Origin: Marinobacter lipolyticus SM19
Lineage (GTDB): Bacteria > Pseudomonadota > Gammaproteobacteria > Pseudomonadales > Oleiphilaceae
NCBI RefSeq assembly: GCF_000397065.2
Contig: NZ_KE007306.1
Coordinates: 524,398 to 588,397, forward strand
Direction: 5' to 3'
Length of the DNA: 64,000 nt
Under the pieces are notes generated by a model. The model was not told where the DNA came from. It saw nothing but the letters and a program-made list of their open reading frames with translations, and made no database searches. The position numbers and the translations under genes were made by a program. Positions 1 to 9,390 of the stretch are shown one piece after another (within the stretch, counting starts at the first letter, position 1; each line of letters begins with the position of its first letter).

Positions 1-93
1 AATGACCGGATTCTGTCCCTTTATAACCAGACGTAGCAACCTCAATAGCCGTATTGTTGACCCTATCGAACAATGAATCAGAGAGGTCACACC

Positions 94-921
94 ATGACTG
101 CAGTAACCGCATCGTTTCCAGTACGTCGCCAGGACTTCGGTTTTGATGAAGTGCCACGGCACTGGGTCGACAGTGACCCTTTCATGACACACCTGTTCAA
201 CGCCCTGTCCGCCCTGTTTCCGGATGGCGAGCGCTTCTTCGTGGACAGTGTTCGCGCAGTGCGTAATCAGATCAACGACCCGCAACTGCAGAAAGACATT
301 GGCGCCTTCATTGGTCAGGAAGCCATGCACGCCAAAGAGCATGGTCACTTCAACGAAGGTGCAATTGAGCAGGGTTTTGATATCAAGAAGCTGGAAGGCT
401 GGACCCGCGGTTTTCTCTCCGTGAGTAAGCTTCCTCCGCTGAACAACAAGCGAGTTCACCTGGCCGCAACTGTAGCGCTGGAACACTTCACCGGCATCCT
501 GTCCGCACAGCTACTCAAGCGCGAAGATCTGGTCAACGCCATCGATCCCTCAATGCGCACCCTGTGGGCCTGGCACTGCATCGAAGAGAACGAGCATAAA
601 GCCGTCGCCTTCGACACCTACGAGAAGCTGTATGACAAAGGTGTGGTGGATTACGCCATCCGCATGGGCACCATGGCACTGATCACTACCCTGATCATGG
701 TGGCCATCCACTCCTTCATCGTGGAATTGATGCGTGAAGACAAGCAGTTGCTGAACCTGCGCTCCTGGGCCAAGGGTCTGAACCGCGTATGGGGTCCGAA
801 GGGTCTGTTCACTGCGATCGTTCCCGAGTACCTGGACTACTTCAAGCCCAGCTTCCACCCCTGGCAGCACGACACCGAATTCTTGCTGCGGAAGTGGCGC
901 AAGCAGCTCGGTTACGACTGA
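94..921 (+). CDS. Ferritin-like metal-dependent hydrolase family protein (PF10118-type)
   Basis: A 275-aa protein of the family annotated as predicted metal-dependent hydrolase (COG3687), whose true reaction is not settled. The sequence shows a helical protein with acidic/His metal-ligand motifs: QEAMHAKEH near residue 75, ALEHF near 130 and HCIEENEHKAVAFD near 161, the pattern of a diiron ferritin-like site. One hydrophobic helix near 195-215 (ALITTLIMVAIHSFI) suggests membrane association. An in-frame ATG at 73 exists, but the ATG at 94 has GAGAGG just upstream and gives the usual family N-terminus. It is monocistronic, and its stop lies 10 bp from the stop of the convergent sirtuin gene. 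The family assignment is by motif recognition; the substrate is unknown. Confidence 0.82.
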   Translation: MTAVTASFPVRRQDFGFDEVPRHWVDSDPFMTHLFNALSALFPDGERFFVDSVRAVRNQINDPQLQKDIGAFIGQEAMHAKEHGHFNEGAIEQGFDIKKLEGWTRGFLSVSKLPPLNNKRVHLAATVALEHFTGILSAQLLKREDLVNAIDPSMRTLWAWHCIEENEHKAVAFDTYEKLYDKGVVDYAIRMGTMALITTLIMVAIHSFIVELMREDKQLLNLRSWAKGLNRVWGPKGLFTAIVPEYLDYFKPSFHPWQHDTEFLLRKWRKQLGYD

Positions 922-931
922 AACCCGTCTG

Positions 932-1762
932 TTACAGCCGGTCGAGCGAGGCCCTCAGGGTCTCGCCGATTCCGGCATCAAGTTTTAATTGGACCATCTC
1001 ATCCGCACGGGTACGACCACGCGTCAACGCCGCAATAGGCTTCCCCCACTCTTTGGCATAACGGCAAAAGCGAAACCCGGAATACACCATCAGGGATGAG
1101 CCAATCACCAGCAAACCATCGCTGACCCTGAGAGTATCCAACGCTGTTGTTACCCGCTCTCTCGGCACGAAATCCCCGAAGAACACCACATCCGGCTTGA
1201 GAATCCCATCGCACCTGGGGCAATTCGCCAGACGAAACTCTGAAAAATCCACCTCCAGGTCCGCATCCCCGTCGGGAGCCGTTTCTGCAGTGAAGCGGAG
1301 AAAGCCAGGATTCATGTCCGCGCAGCGATCATGCACCTCATCCCGATCACACCGATACCCACAGCCCATACAAACCACCCGATCCGCACGACCATGCAGA
1401 TCATTGACCGCTCTCGTGCCCGCCTGCTGATGCAGCCGATCCACGTTCTGGGTCACCACCAGGGTACTGTGATTGAGTAATTCAAGATCGGAAATAGAGT
1501 GATGGGCTGGGTTTGGCCGGGCATTACGAATCACCGGCCAACCAATCAGACTGCGCCCCCAGTAACGACGACGCACATCCACGCTGGCCATAAAAGCCTG
1601 GTGCTGAACCGGTTGCCTGCGCTTCCAGGCCCCCTCGTGATCGCGATAATCGGGAATACCGGAATCCGTACTGACACCCGCACCCGTGAGAATCATCAGG
1701 CGGGGATAGCGATGGATAAACTCAGCCAGTTGCTGGCCGGCCACCTCCGGATTCTCCATCAT
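932..1762 (-). CDS. cobB: NAD-dependent protein deacylase, Sir2 family
   Basis: A sirtuin of about 276 aa that removes acyl groups from lysines using NAD+. Visible motifs in order: GAGVSTDSGIPDYRD (NAD-binding loop, about residue 26-40), TQNVDRLHQQAG (about 104-115), the catalytic His in DLHG (about 122), a zinc site made of CMGC and CPRC, and the GSSL nucleotide motif. The long zinc-domain insert and the DYRD form resemble the SIRT4-like class. The open frame continues upstream, but the tandem ATGATG at 1762/1759 has GAGGAGG directly before it. This start overlaps the 3' end of the DUF1415 gene by 41 bp, so the two genes are probably co-transcribed and translationally coupled. The symbol cobB is by family only. 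Confidence 0.88.
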   Translation of the reverse strand: MMENPEVAGQQLAEFIHRYPRLMILTGAGVSTDSGIPDYRDHEGAWKRRQPVQHQAFMASVDVRRRYWGRSLIGWPVIRNARPNPAHHSISDLELLNHSTLVVTQNVDRLHQQAGTRAVNDLHGRADRVVCMGCGYRCDRDEVHDRCADMNPGFLRFTAETAPDGDADLEVDFSEFRLANCPRCDGILKPDVVFFGDFVPRERVTTALDTLRVSDGLLVIGSSLMVYSGFRFCRYAKEWGKPIAALTRGRTRADEMVQLKLDAGIGETLRASLDRL

Positions 1763-2312
1763 CACCCTCCTCACGGAAACAGGCGGCCAGCAAAGACCGC
1801 ATCTTCTCGACACCCAGCTCTTCTACCCGCTGGATATTACGCTCCGGAATCCCGTCCGGATCGGGATACCCGGCAATCGCCCGCTCAAGACTCTCTTCCC
1901 GCAGCAGATGCAGCATAGGAAATGGCGATCGATTGGTGTAATTCTCCGCATCATCCGGCTGAGTCCCACCGAACTGATACTGCGGATGGAAACTGGCCAC
2001 CTGGTAAACGCCTTCCAGCTCCAGATACACCAACAGCCCATCGGCCGCGTCCAGGAATTCATTGTAAATCGCAAAATCCTGCAGCACATCCGGATGGATC
2101 AGCAAAGTCGTTTCAACATCCGGCTCGTCCTCCAGACGCTGAAGCTCTGCATGCAGTGCCTGCAGAAGTTCGTCCTCGGTCTGCGCATCCGACACCACAA
2201 ACCGAACCCGATCCCTGACCAGCTCCCGCTTGGCAAACGGGCACAGATTAAGACCTACAACAACGTCTTCGACCCATTTACGGGTCGCATGAACAATCTC
2301 AGCCTCACCCAT
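1722..2312 (-). CDS. DUF1415 family protein
   Basis: A cytoplasmic protein of 196 aa matching the DUF1415 family, conserved in gammaproteobacteria without an assigned reaction. Recognisable features are the N-terminal TRKWVEDVVVGLNLCPFAKRE segment and the central FHPQYQFGGT...NRSPFPMLHLLRE region. I chose the ATG at 2312 (MGEAEIV) over an upstream start at 2342 because family members begin close to the TRKWVE helix and an AAGAGA purine run lies upstream. The coding region ends inside the start of the sirtuin gene, a two-gene operon on the minus strand. A palindromic repeat element lies just upstream. Nothing visible gives the substrate. Confidence 0.8.
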   Translation of the reverse strand: MGEAEIVHATRKWVEDVVVGLNLCPFAKRELVRDRVRFVVSDAQTEDELLQALHAELQRLEDEPDVETTLLIHPDVLQDFAIYNEFLDAADGLLVYLELEGVYQVASFHPQYQFGGTQPDDAENYTNRSPFPMLHLLREESLERAIAGYPDPDGIPERNIQRVEELGVEKMRSLLAACFREEGDDGESGGGRPATG

Positions 2313-2354
2313 GCAGTTTTCTCTTTTAAGTTCGAAGACCACTCAAAAGCATGA

Positions 2355-2466
2355 GCGGGCGAGTGGGCGTGTCTTTCCAAAACTGTACGGAGCCATGGAT
2401 GGCGGAGCCCAAGCGCCCCATGGATGGGCTTGAGCGTGTTTTGGAAAGACACGCCCACTCGCCCGC
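2355..2466. repeat. 112-bp palindromic intergenic element
   Basis: Two perfect 29-bp inverted arms (2355-2383 and 2438-2466) flank a 54-bp centre. Inside are two copies of CCATGGATGG (from about 2393 and 2418) and a nested AGCCCA/TGGGCT hairpin, so the whole can fold into a long cruciform. It lies between the stop of ybiT and the start of the DUF1415 gene on the same strand, where it could end ybiT transcription or act as a REP-like dispersed unit. That it is a repeat family elsewhere in the genome is inference; only one copy lies in this window. Confidence 0.8.
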
Positions 2467-2485
2467 CAGCACCAAAGTCAAACGC

Positions 2486-4072
2486 TTACAGGTACCCCTG
2501 ACTCCGAAGGTAATCATCATAACTACCACTGAAGTCGGTAATACCATCAGACTTCAACTCAATAATACGGGTCGCCAAGGAGGAAACAAACTCCCGATCG
2601 TGGCTGACAAACACCAACGTCCCGGGATAGTTCTCCAGCGCCAGATTCAACGCCTCAATGGACTCCATATCCAGGTGGTTCGTCGGCTCATCCATCAGCA
2701 TCACATTCGGCTTCTGCAGAATCAGCTTGCCGAACAGCATACGCCCCTGCTCACCACCGGAAATCACACTCACCATCTTGCCGATATCATCCCCGGAAAA
2801 CAGCATCCGCCCCAACGTACCGCGAACCAGCTGCTCACCACCCGTAGTCCACTGGGCCATCCAGTCGGTCAGGTTCATGTCCTCGGCGAAGTCGGCCGAG
2901 TGGTCCTGGGCGTAATAGCCCACCTGCGCACTGTCAGTCCACTTGACGTCGCCACCGTCCGGCACCAGGGCACCGGCCATGCACTGCATCAACGTGGTCT
3001 TACCGATGCCATTGGGACCGATAATAGCAACCCGCTCACCCGCCTCAATCTGCAGATTGAGCTTATTGAACAGTGGCTCGCCATCAAACCCTTTGGTCAA
3101 ATCCTTCAGGGTCACCGCCTGGCGATGCAGCTTCTTGGTTTGCTCAAACCGGATAAACGGACTGACCCGGCTGGAAGGCTTCACTTCTTCCAGCTGAATC
3201 TTGTCAATCTGACGGGCGCGAGACGTCGCCTGCTTGGCCTTGGACGCGTTGGCAGAAAAGCGACTGACAAACTGTTGCAGCTCGGCAATCTGCGCCTTCT
3301 TCTTGGCGTTATCCGCCATCATACGCTCGCGGGCCTGGGTGGCGGCGGTCATGTACTCGTCGTAGTTACCCGGGAACAGCCGCAGTTCACCGTAGTCCAG
3401 ATCCGCCATATGGGTACAGACACTGTTCAGGAAGTGGCGGTCGTGGGAAATGATCACCATGGTGCTGTTGCGAGCCACCAGGATATTCTCAAGCCAGCGA
3501 ATGGTATTGATGTCCAGGTGGTTGGTCGGCTCATCCAGCAGCAACACGTCAGGGTCAGAGAACAGTGCCTGGGCCAGCAGCACGCGTAACTTCCAGCCCG
3601 GCGCCAGCGCACTCATTGGCCCCTCGTGCTGCTCCAGGGGAATATCCAGACCCAGCAACAGTTCGCCAGCGCGGGATTCCGCCGTGTAGCCGTCCATCTC
3701 GGCGAACTGCACCTCCAGATCCGCCACCGCCATGCCGTCTTCCTCGCTCATTTCCGGCAGGGAATAGATGCGGTCACGCTCCTTCTTGACGTTCCACAGC
3801 TCCTCGTGCCCCATGATCACGGTATCCATCACCGAACAGCTTTCATAGGCAAACTGATCCTGGCGCAGCTTACCCAGACGGGTGTTGGGTTCCAGCATGA
3901 CCTGCCCCCCAGAGGGCTCCAGATCGCCACCGAGAATTTTCATGAAGGTGGACTTGCCACAGCCATTGGCGCCGATCAGGCCATAGCGGTTGCCATTGCC
4001 AAACTTGACGGATACGTTTTCAAACAGGGGCTTCGCCCCGAATTGCATGGTGATATTAGCGGTGGAAATCAA
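2486..4072 (-). CDS. ybiT: ABC-F family ATPase, YbiT type
   Basis: A soluble twin-ATPase of 528 aa in the ABC-F family, whose members bind the ribosomal E site and relieve stalled translation. First domain: Walker A GANGCGKS (about 34-41), an atypical signature LAPGWKLR and Walker [12 protein letters not shown]. Then comes the charged linker ([12 protein letters not shown]...RARQIDK), then a second domain with [15 protein letters not shown] and [10 protein letters not shown]. The LAPGW signature and linker match E. coli YbiT (530 aa). The open frame runs to 4621, but the homologous N-terminus starts at [12 protein letters not shown], so I take the TTG at 4072, which has AGG about 8 nt upstream. 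It is divergent from ppiC. Confidence 0.9.
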   Translation of the reverse strand: MISTANITMQFGAKPLFENVSVKFGNGNRYGLIGANGCGKSTFMKILGGDLEPSGGQVMLEPNTRLGKLRQDQFAYESCSVMDTVIMGHEELWNVKKERDRIYSLPEMSEEDGMAVADLEVQFAEMDGYTAESRAGELLLGLDIPLEQHEGPMSALAPGWKLRVLLAQALFSDPDVLLLDEPTNHLDINTIRWLENILVARNSTMVIISHDRHFLNSVCTHMADLDYGELRLFPGNYDEYMTAATQARERMMADNAKKKAQIAELQQFVSRFSANASKAKQATSRARQIDKIQLEEVKPSSRVSPFIRFEQTKKLHRQAVTLKDLTKGFDGEPLFNKLNLQIEAGERVAIIGPNGIGKTTLMQCMAGALVPDGGDVKWTDSAQVGYYAQDHSADFAEDMNLTDWMAQWTTGGEQLVRGTLGRMLFSGDDIGKMVSVISGGEQGRMLFGKLILQKPNVMLMDEPTNHLDMESIEALNLALENYPGTLVFVSHDREFVSSLATRIIELKSDGITDFSGSYDDYLRSQGYL

Positions 4073-4255
4073 GAAACAGACCTGTCTATGTGAGGGCCGG
4101 GCACGCCGGCAAAGAAAACCCGGTATTGTACAGGTTTGGCGAGCCAACCGTGAGACAGAAGAAACACGGATAAAAAGCACTTGCCTCCGGCCCGCCGGGC
4201 GGGCAGCATTCCAATCCTGAAGTACACATTCATTGAAACCAACAGGACAACATCC

Positions 4256-4534
4256 ATGACACAGGCAACCGCACGCCATATCCTGGTAGACAGCGAAGCG
4301 AAATGCGAAGAATTGAAGAAAGCCATCGAAGGCGGCCAGGACTTCGCAGAAGTCGCAAAGCAGCACTCCTCCTGCCCGTCCGGCCGCAACGGTGGTGACC
4401 TGGGCTCCTTCGGTCCGGGCCAGATGGTTCCCGAATTCGACAAAGCGGTCTTCAACAGTGACCTGAACACCGTTATTGGTCCCATCAAGACCCAGTTCGG
4501 CTACCACCTGCTGGAAGTGACCAGCCGGAGCTAA
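4256..4534 (+). CDS. ppiC: Peptidyl-prolyl cis-trans isomerase, parvulin type
   Basis: A single-domain parvulin of 92 aa, the size of E. coli PpiC, that isomerises X-Pro bonds in the cytoplasm. The sequence shows TARHILV at the start, the [14 protein letters not shown] segment, [17 protein letters not shown] and the closing FGYHLLEV, which together cover the fold and its His/Cys/Asp active-site positions. No signal peptide is present. The ATG at 4256 is preceded by AGGA. The stop TAA shares its last base with the ATG of the next gene (TAATG), so the VanZ-like protein is probably translated by re-initiation. Confidence 0.93.
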   Translation: MTQATARHILVDSEAKCEELKKAIEGGQDFAEVAKQHSSCPSGRNGGDLGSFGPGQMVPEFDKAVFNSDLNTVIGPIKTQFGYHLLEVTSRS

Positions 4535-5484
4535 TGGGTCCCGATACCGTATCCATGAATGCCCACGAAGGCCGGCGACTGAGATGGCTGGCCCTTGCGG
4601 GCACTCTGGTGATTGCCCCACTGTTTTTCATCGGTGGCCCGGACTGGACCTCTGGCCCGGTGCACAAATCCGTATGGAATCTGGGCCATATCCTGTACTT
4701 TGCGCTTCTGACCTTCGCCATCCAACCCTGGCGCTGGCTCAGCGGCCGGCAACTGTGGCTAGCGACAACAACGCTTGTGCTGGCAGTCGGCCTAGTTATC
4801 GAGTTTCTGCAATCAGGGCTGGGGCGACAGGACGACTGGCATGACGTGTGGCGGAACCTGGTGGGCACCTGGCTGATTCTGGCCTGCCATCCTGTTTTTA
4901 CGCCTGCCACGCGCCTCAGCGCACGTCAGCGTATGCGGGCACTGATAGCGGTTGTGCTGGTCGTTTTCGAGCTGGGTTTAACCGGTAGCGTCGCTGTGAA
5001 GCAGTTCCAGATCAATCAACAGCTACCATTGCTGTATGACTTCAGTCGTACAGACCCTTTGACATTATGGCGGGGGAATCTGACACCCTCAGATGCCCAC
5101 AGCGACATCAACGGGCAGAGCCTGAAGATCTCCTTGAGTACCCGCCTGTATTCCGGGGTCACCCTGGACAATCTGCCAGTCGACTGGCGCGGCTATGACC
5201 AACTGACGGTCACCCTGTTTAATCCGGACGAGACAGATCTTCCGTTGACACTGAGAGTCAACGACGTGGAGCATGAGCGCGGCAGCAATGTCTATCGAGA
5301 CCGGTTCAATGCACAACTGCTGCTGGAACCGGGGCTCAATATCTTCACGCTGGCGTTGGGGGATATTGAGAACGCGCCGCACAACCGTACCATGAACATG
5401 GACAACATACGGAGACTGGGGATTTTTACGACCCGGCTACCCGCACCGAGAACGATCTACCTGCTGGACCTACGATTGCGCTGA
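4534..5484 (+). CDS. VanZ-like integral membrane protein with C-terminal soluble domain
   Basis: A 316-aa protein in two parts. Residues about 15-150 hold four hydrophobic helices (for example [45 protein letters not shown] and [14 protein letters not shown]), including a VanZ-like GHILYF helix. Residues about 165-316 form a soluble, beta-rich region ([37 protein letters not shown]) resembling a carbohydrate-binding sandwich, probably outside the membrane. It starts on the ppiC stop codon; a second ATG at 4555 is possible. The 3' end overlaps the convergent creatinase-fold gene by 15 bp. The function is unknown. Confidence 0.72.
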   Translation: MGPDTVSMNAHEGRRLRWLALAGTLVIAPLFFIGGPDWTSGPVHKSVWNLGHILYFALLTFAIQPWRWLSGRQLWLATTTLVLAVGLVIEFLQSGLGRQDDWHDVWRNLVGTWLILACHPVFTPATRLSARQRMRALIAVVLVVFELGLTGSVAVKQFQINQQLPLLYDFSRTDPLTLWRGNLTPSDAHSDINGQSLKISLSTRLYSGVTLDNLPVDWRGYDQLTVTLFNPDETDLPLTLRVNDVEHERGSNVYRDRFNAQLLLEPGLNIFTLALGDIENAPHNRTMNMDNIRRLGIFTTRLPAPRTIYLLDLRLR

Positions 5485-6657
5485 CAGCCTCCAGGGGTTA
5501 TGGGTGAGACGCTCCGATCCCTTGTCCGTCACCACAACGGTCTCACTGCAGCCAATACCCCATTGCCCCGGCACTCTCAGACAAATGGGCAGGTGGAAGA
5601 CCATGCCGGGCTGGAACGCGGACGACTGCCCCCGGGCAATAAACCCGGAGCCTTCAACCCAGGAAGGCGGAAACTGTGCCCCGACCGTGTAGCCAAATAC
5701 CCCTGAAAAAAAGACCTCTTTGGCCAGTGGCGCCAATGCCCTTTCCGCCGCCTGCGCCGCAAAGTCGAAGGTGACTCCGGGCCGGATATTCGCAAGCAGA
5801 GCATCCACCACCTGCCGGCAACCATCGAAAACCCTCTGCATCTGAGGGGTCGGCTCCCCCACCACCACGGTCTGCATCATAGGTGCGGTATAACGTTGCC
5901 AGGCAGCACCGAATTCCAGAAACACAACATCCCCGGCTCCGATAAGGTAACGTTTGTGGTTGGCGTGAATCACCCCACTGCGGGAGCCCACCGTGACGAT
6001 GGGCTGCATACTCATGAATTCACTGCCAGCCGACAACAGGGCTTCCGCCCCGATTGCCGCGATATTATTGTCAGTCATTCCGGGCTGGATCGCTGAAACA
6101 GCCGCCTCCAACCCGATCGCCGTGATTCGGGCACTTTGTCGCAGGTACTCCAGCTCAGCGCCAGATTTCACCTTGCGGATCTTTTTCAGCAGTGCACCAC
6201 TGTCCACGAAGCGGACATCCGACAGACGCGCCCGAATCCCCTCAATGACACCATGGCGCGGGGAACCGTGCCAGAAATCAACGCCTACCCGATCCTCATA
6301 GCCGGTCAGCGCATCGACCAGTGGTATCAGGACCTCACCAATACCCTCCCATCGATATCCGACCACGCGTGTCACTCTCGTGGTCACCATGGCAGGCCCC
6401 ATCTCAATAGACGGGACCTGGAGCAGTAGATCGGAAGGCGTCACAACCAGTGCAACATGCACCGACACTTCAAAGGTGCTGTAGCCGGTTAGGTAGAAAA
6501 TATCAGCAGGATCTGTCAGTAACAGCGCACTGATATCATCTTCTGACATGCGAGTGCGTACCCGGGCCAGCCGTTGCTCAAACTCTTCAGGCGGGAACGG
6601 GCATTCTTCACCTCTGGCGGTACCGGACAACACTTTCTGGTACGCGTTAAAATCCAT
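5470..6657 (-). CDS. M24 (creatinase / ectoine-hydrolase-like) family protein
   Basis: A 395-aa protein with the pita-bread fold of M24 enzymes: a creatinase N-terminal domain (about 25-155, with LLLTDPADIFYLTGY) and a C-terminal catalytic domain (about 165-385). The five metal ligands of aminopeptidase P are mostly absent: LEFG replaces the usual DxG, TAP replaces SDxT, and HLPI replaces TIEP. This is as in creatinase and the ectoine hydrolase DoeA, which also share the GYTVG...FPPSW stretch. A C-N hydrolase acting on a small nitrogenous solute is therefore more likely than a prolidase. The ATG at 6657 has a strong GGAGGAG seven bases upstream, so the longer frame to 6720 is rejected. The substrate is not determinable here. 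Confidence 0.78.
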   Translation of the reverse strand: MDFNAYQKVLSGTARGEECPFPPEEFEQRLARVRTRMSEDDISALLLTDPADIFYLTGYSTFEVSVHVALVVTPSDLLLQVPSIEMGPAMVTTRVTRVVGYRWEGIGEVLIPLVDALTGYEDRVGVDFWHGSPRHGVIEGIRARLSDVRFVDSGALLKKIRKVKSGAELEYLRQSARITAIGLEAAVSAIQPGMTDNNIAAIGAEALLSAGSEFMSMQPIVTVGSRSGVIHANHKRYLIGAGDVVFLEFGAAWQRYTAPMMQTVVVGEPTPQMQRVFDGCRQVVDALLANIRPGVTFDFAAQAAERALAPLAKEVFFSGVFGYTVGAQFPPSWVEGSGFIARGQSSAFQPGMVFHLPICLRVPGQWGIGCSETVVVTDKGSERLTHNPWRLSAQS

Positions 6658-6733
6658 CTGGGCACTCCTCCAACCATAGCCCTCTCCTTTGAGGTTGGAC
6701 CCAAATGGTGAGTTATTCAACTATCTGCGATTA

Positions 6734-7555
6734 TCAGCTCGCCGGGCGGAGCATTCTCACCATTTGACTGCCGATGGACTCAATGGGATCGGTAATTGCC
6801 TGCTGAATACTGTTGGTCACCACCCGTGAAAACTGCGATCCCGCGTCACTTTCCAGAAACTGGATATACAGGTCCAGTTCGCCAGTGCTGATATCCCGGT
6901 AGGTAAACAGGTAACTGTCGTATACCTGTTGGCTCACCATGCCCTCCAGCACGCCGCGCTGGCCCTCAATCTGACGCTTCATCTGATCATAAGAAGCCGC
7001 ATTGTCACCTTTTAAAGCCGACAATGCCGACGCCAGGCCCAGCTGTACGGCGATGGAGGTATCCACCGCGCTCTCCGTCGCCCGGGAGGCCTTGTCAAAA
7101 CGGTCAAACATCCCTGCCCGCTCACTGCCTCGGAACTGACGATTCAGCTCCGGGGCTTTGGCCTGGATCTCCGCCCAGGCTTCCGGACGGGAGGCCGTCA
7201 CTTCGGCTTTGCCGATCTTTTTCGCAACGGGGGTTTCATACCATTCCATGACCGTCTGCAACTGCTGATCACTCAGAGACGACTCCAGACCGGAGACAAT
7301 CTGCGCCTGTATCTCCGCCGCATTGTAACTGCTGCTAACCACATGACCGATGGAATCGGCGGCAAAGGGAGGTATCCGACCGCTTTGTTTCAGGCCCTGC
7401 CGTATGCCCTGGCTCATCATTGCCGGGTACTGGGCGACGATGTCATCAATGGGCGAGGCCTCCAGTACGGTTTCCGCGGAAGGGGCTGCGTGGGCACTGC
7501 CGTACAACAAGGCGATGGATACTAAAATGGGTTTAATTTGGGAAAATGCGTTCAT
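6734..7555 (-). CDS. Exported DUF2059-like protein
   Basis: A 273-aa protein with a clear Sec signal peptide (PILVSIALLYGSAHA, cleavage near residue 24). The mature part is helical with two related halves. Each carries a segment like LSDQQLQTVMEWYETPVAKKI or STGELDLYIQFLESDAGSQFSR, the repeated pattern of DUF2059, where a short helix is followed by a residue stretch ending in G-x-K/Q. It is probably periplasmic. It lies 76 bp upstream of the creatinase-fold gene on the same strand and may share a transcript. No catalytic residues are recognisable and the function is unknown. Confidence 0.7.
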   Translation of the reverse strand: MNAFSQIKPILVSIALLYGSAHAAPSAETVLEASPIDDIVAQYPAMMSQGIRQGLKQSGRIPPFAADSIGHVVSSSYNAAEIQAQIVSGLESSLSDQQLQTVMEWYETPVAKKIGKAEVTASRPEAWAEIQAKAPELNRQFRGSERAGMFDRFDKASRATESAVDTSIAVQLGLASALSALKGDNAASYDQMKRQIEGQRGVLEGMVSQQVYDSYLFTYRDISTGELDLYIQFLESDAGSQFSRVVTNSIQQAITDPIESIGSQMVRMLRPAS

Positions 7556-7664
7556 GGCCTATCATCCGGAAAGATTAATGGGCGGTTTATGCCATGACGA
7601 ACTTGCCGCCTGCAAGCCATAATCGGGGGAGTTTGATGACAAATTGGTATGGTGACAGGAGATC

Positions 7665-8363
7665 GTGGTTCTCCAGCCCATGAGGAAGCGCAAAAGACGT
7701 CTTAATGTTTGGAAGTCGCGGCTCAAGTGGTTTGGGCTGCCAACTCTCGGAGTGGTTGTCGCTACCTGGGCAACGCTGCGATTCAGTCTGCTGGCACCCG
7801 ATCCGCCAGTGCGTCAGGACAATGTTTGCGAAATCTTCCGTGAACATCCGGTCTGGTATGACTATGCCAGGGCGTCACAAGAAAAGTGGGGCACGCCCAT
7901 CGCTACCCAGATGGCATTCGTGTACTACGAGTCCTCATTCCGCAGCCACGCCCGACCGCCGCGAACCACCCTCTGGGGTTTCATCCCCTGGACCCGGCCC
8001 ACAACCGCCTACGGTTATGCCCAGGCACTGGATCCGGCATGGGGAGAGTATCTGGACGCCAACGGAGACGGACTGTTTGTGGTGCGAACCCATATGGAGC
8101 ACGCGCTCGATTTTGTCGGCTGGTACAACTACCTGACCAACCGGAAGCTCGGCGTTTCGTTCTACAGCCCGCAGAAGCTGTATCTCGCCTACCATGAGGG
8201 CAGAACGGGCTACGCACGCCGGAGTTACGATGCCAAACCCGATGTGGTTGACCTGGCTTCCCGGGTGCAGACCCGGGCATTCCGCTACCACAACCAGCTC
8301 AAAACCTGTGAGCAGGAATTCCAGTGCTGGCGCTGGTACCAGTTCTGGCCCTTCTGCGGCTAG
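7665..8363 (+). CDS. Transglycosylase SLT-domain protein, membrane anchored
   Basis: A 232-aa protein with a basic N-terminus (RKRKRRLNVWKSRLKW) and one membrane helix (LPTLGVVVATWATLRFSLL), then a lytic-transglycosylase-like domain. The candidate catalytic Glu is in FVYYESSFRS (about residue 88), followed by TAYGYAQALDPAW and the YLAYHEGRTGYAR motif common to this group. It would cleave peptidoglycan glycan strands from the periplasmic face. The start is GTG 7665 with AGGAG five bases before; ATG 7680 is a possible alternative. The C-terminus has three Cys residues (CEQEFQCWRWYQFWPFC). The last codons overlap the convergent LysR gene by 4 bp. Confidence 0.75.
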   Translation: MVLQPMRKRKRRLNVWKSRLKWFGLPTLGVVVATWATLRFSLLAPDPPVRQDNVCEIFREHPVWYDYARASQEKWGTPIATQMAFVYYESSFRSHARPPRTTLWGFIPWTRPTTAYGYAQALDPAWGEYLDANGDGLFVVRTHMEHALDFVGWYNYLTNRKLGVSFYSPQKLYLAYHEGRTGYARRSYDAKPDVVDLASRVQTRAFRYHNQLKTCEQEFQCWRWYQFWPFCG

Positions 8364-9259
8364 AACGTCGTACTGATCTCAATCACCGACTCCAGGGATT
8401 GGAGGCGGTCCACCAGATACTCCATCACGATACGAACCCGCGCCATTTGCTGGGTGTCCTGATTGACGTGAAGCCACAGGTCCACACTCTCGCCTTCCAG
8501 AGGATCAGACAGGCGCCGCAGCTCCCGCGTGCTTTCCCCCAGGTAGCAGGGCAAAACCGCAAGACCGGCACCCGCCCTGGCCAGGGCATGCATGGACTGC
8601 AGACTGTTGCAGCGAATAACCGATGACACATTCTTCAGGTGCTTGCGATACCAGCGCCCGGTCGCCAGATGACTGAAGGTTTCATCGGGCAAAATCCAGA
8701 TACACCCCTCCGGCTGGTTTTCAACATCCATATTGCGATTGCGCCGGCAGTAGCGTGCCGAACCGTAGACGGCTGACTCAATGGCCGCTATTCGTTCCCC
8801 TTCCAGGGTTGCCTGGGGTTTATTCTCGGGCCGCAGGGTCAGGTCCGCTTCCCGGTGGCTCAGATTGGCCACATCGTTATCCGTCAGGACCTCCAGCTCA
8901 ATGTCCGGGAACTCGCGCACCAACTCAGCCAGTATCGGGCTCAGGAGCTCGTTCATCATGGGGTCTTCGGCGGCCAGACGCACCTTCCCCACGGGCGCCG
9001 AATCCTGACCTACAAGCTTACGTTCGAGATTTTCCATCTCGGTGGACAGCCGGGCGGCTTCCCGAAACGCCGTCTCCCCCACCGGGGTAAGCTGCAAACC
9101 GTCTCTGTTACGTTCAAAAAATTGCACACCCAGCGACTCTTCCATCTGATCAAGTCGTCTTAAAACAGTGGTTTGGTGTACACCCAGTATTTCTCCGGCT
9201 TTGGCGAGCGTTCCGCCTATTGCCAGTGCGTGTATGTATCGAAGATAATCCCAGTCCAT
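8360..9259 (-). CDS. LysR family transcriptional regulator
   Basis: A protein of 299 aa with an N-terminal winged helix-turn-helix (residues about 1-60: YIHALAIGGTLAKAGEILGVHQTTVLRRLDQME). Beyond residue 90 lies a periplasmic-binding-protein-like effector domain (KVRLAAEDPMMNELLSPIL...) typical of LysR proteins. The start ATG at 9259 matches the family N-terminus. It is divergent from the 65-codon gene at 9391, with a 131-bp AT-rich space that probably holds both promoters, so that small gene is a plausible target. The effector is unknown. Confidence 0.88.
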   Translation of the reverse strand: MDWDYLRYIHALAIGGTLAKAGEILGVHQTTVLRRLDQMEESLGVQFFERNRDGLQLTPVGETAFREAARLSTEMENLERKLVGQDSAPVGKVRLAAEDPMMNELLSPILAELVREFPDIELEVLTDNDVANLSHREADLTLRPENKPQATLEGERIAAIESAVYGSARYCRRNRNMDVENQPEGCIWILPDETFSHLATGRWYRKHLKNVSSVIRCNSLQSMHALARAGAGLAVLPCYLGESTRELRRLSDPLEGESVDLWLHVNQDTQQMARVRIVMEYLVDRLQSLESVIEISTTF

Positions 9260-9390
9260 AGTTACTGCATATTTGCAACGTGAGTACGGATTTTAACGTA
9301 TTCAAACTGCAAAAAAGAATCCTTAGAATTGAATGTAAATTAAAGATAGATAACTAACTAACCCACCAATGCAAGAAGGAGGAAGGCGCT

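Noticed and set aside
2351-3589. Open frame of 412 codons opposite ybiT
   Set aside because: It is fully antisense to a gene with clear motifs and has biased His/Leu composition typical of shadow frames.
4073-4621. N-terminal extension of ybiT to 4621
   Set aside because: The extension is antisense to ppiC and has no counterpart in YbiT, whose homology begins at the TTG at 4072.
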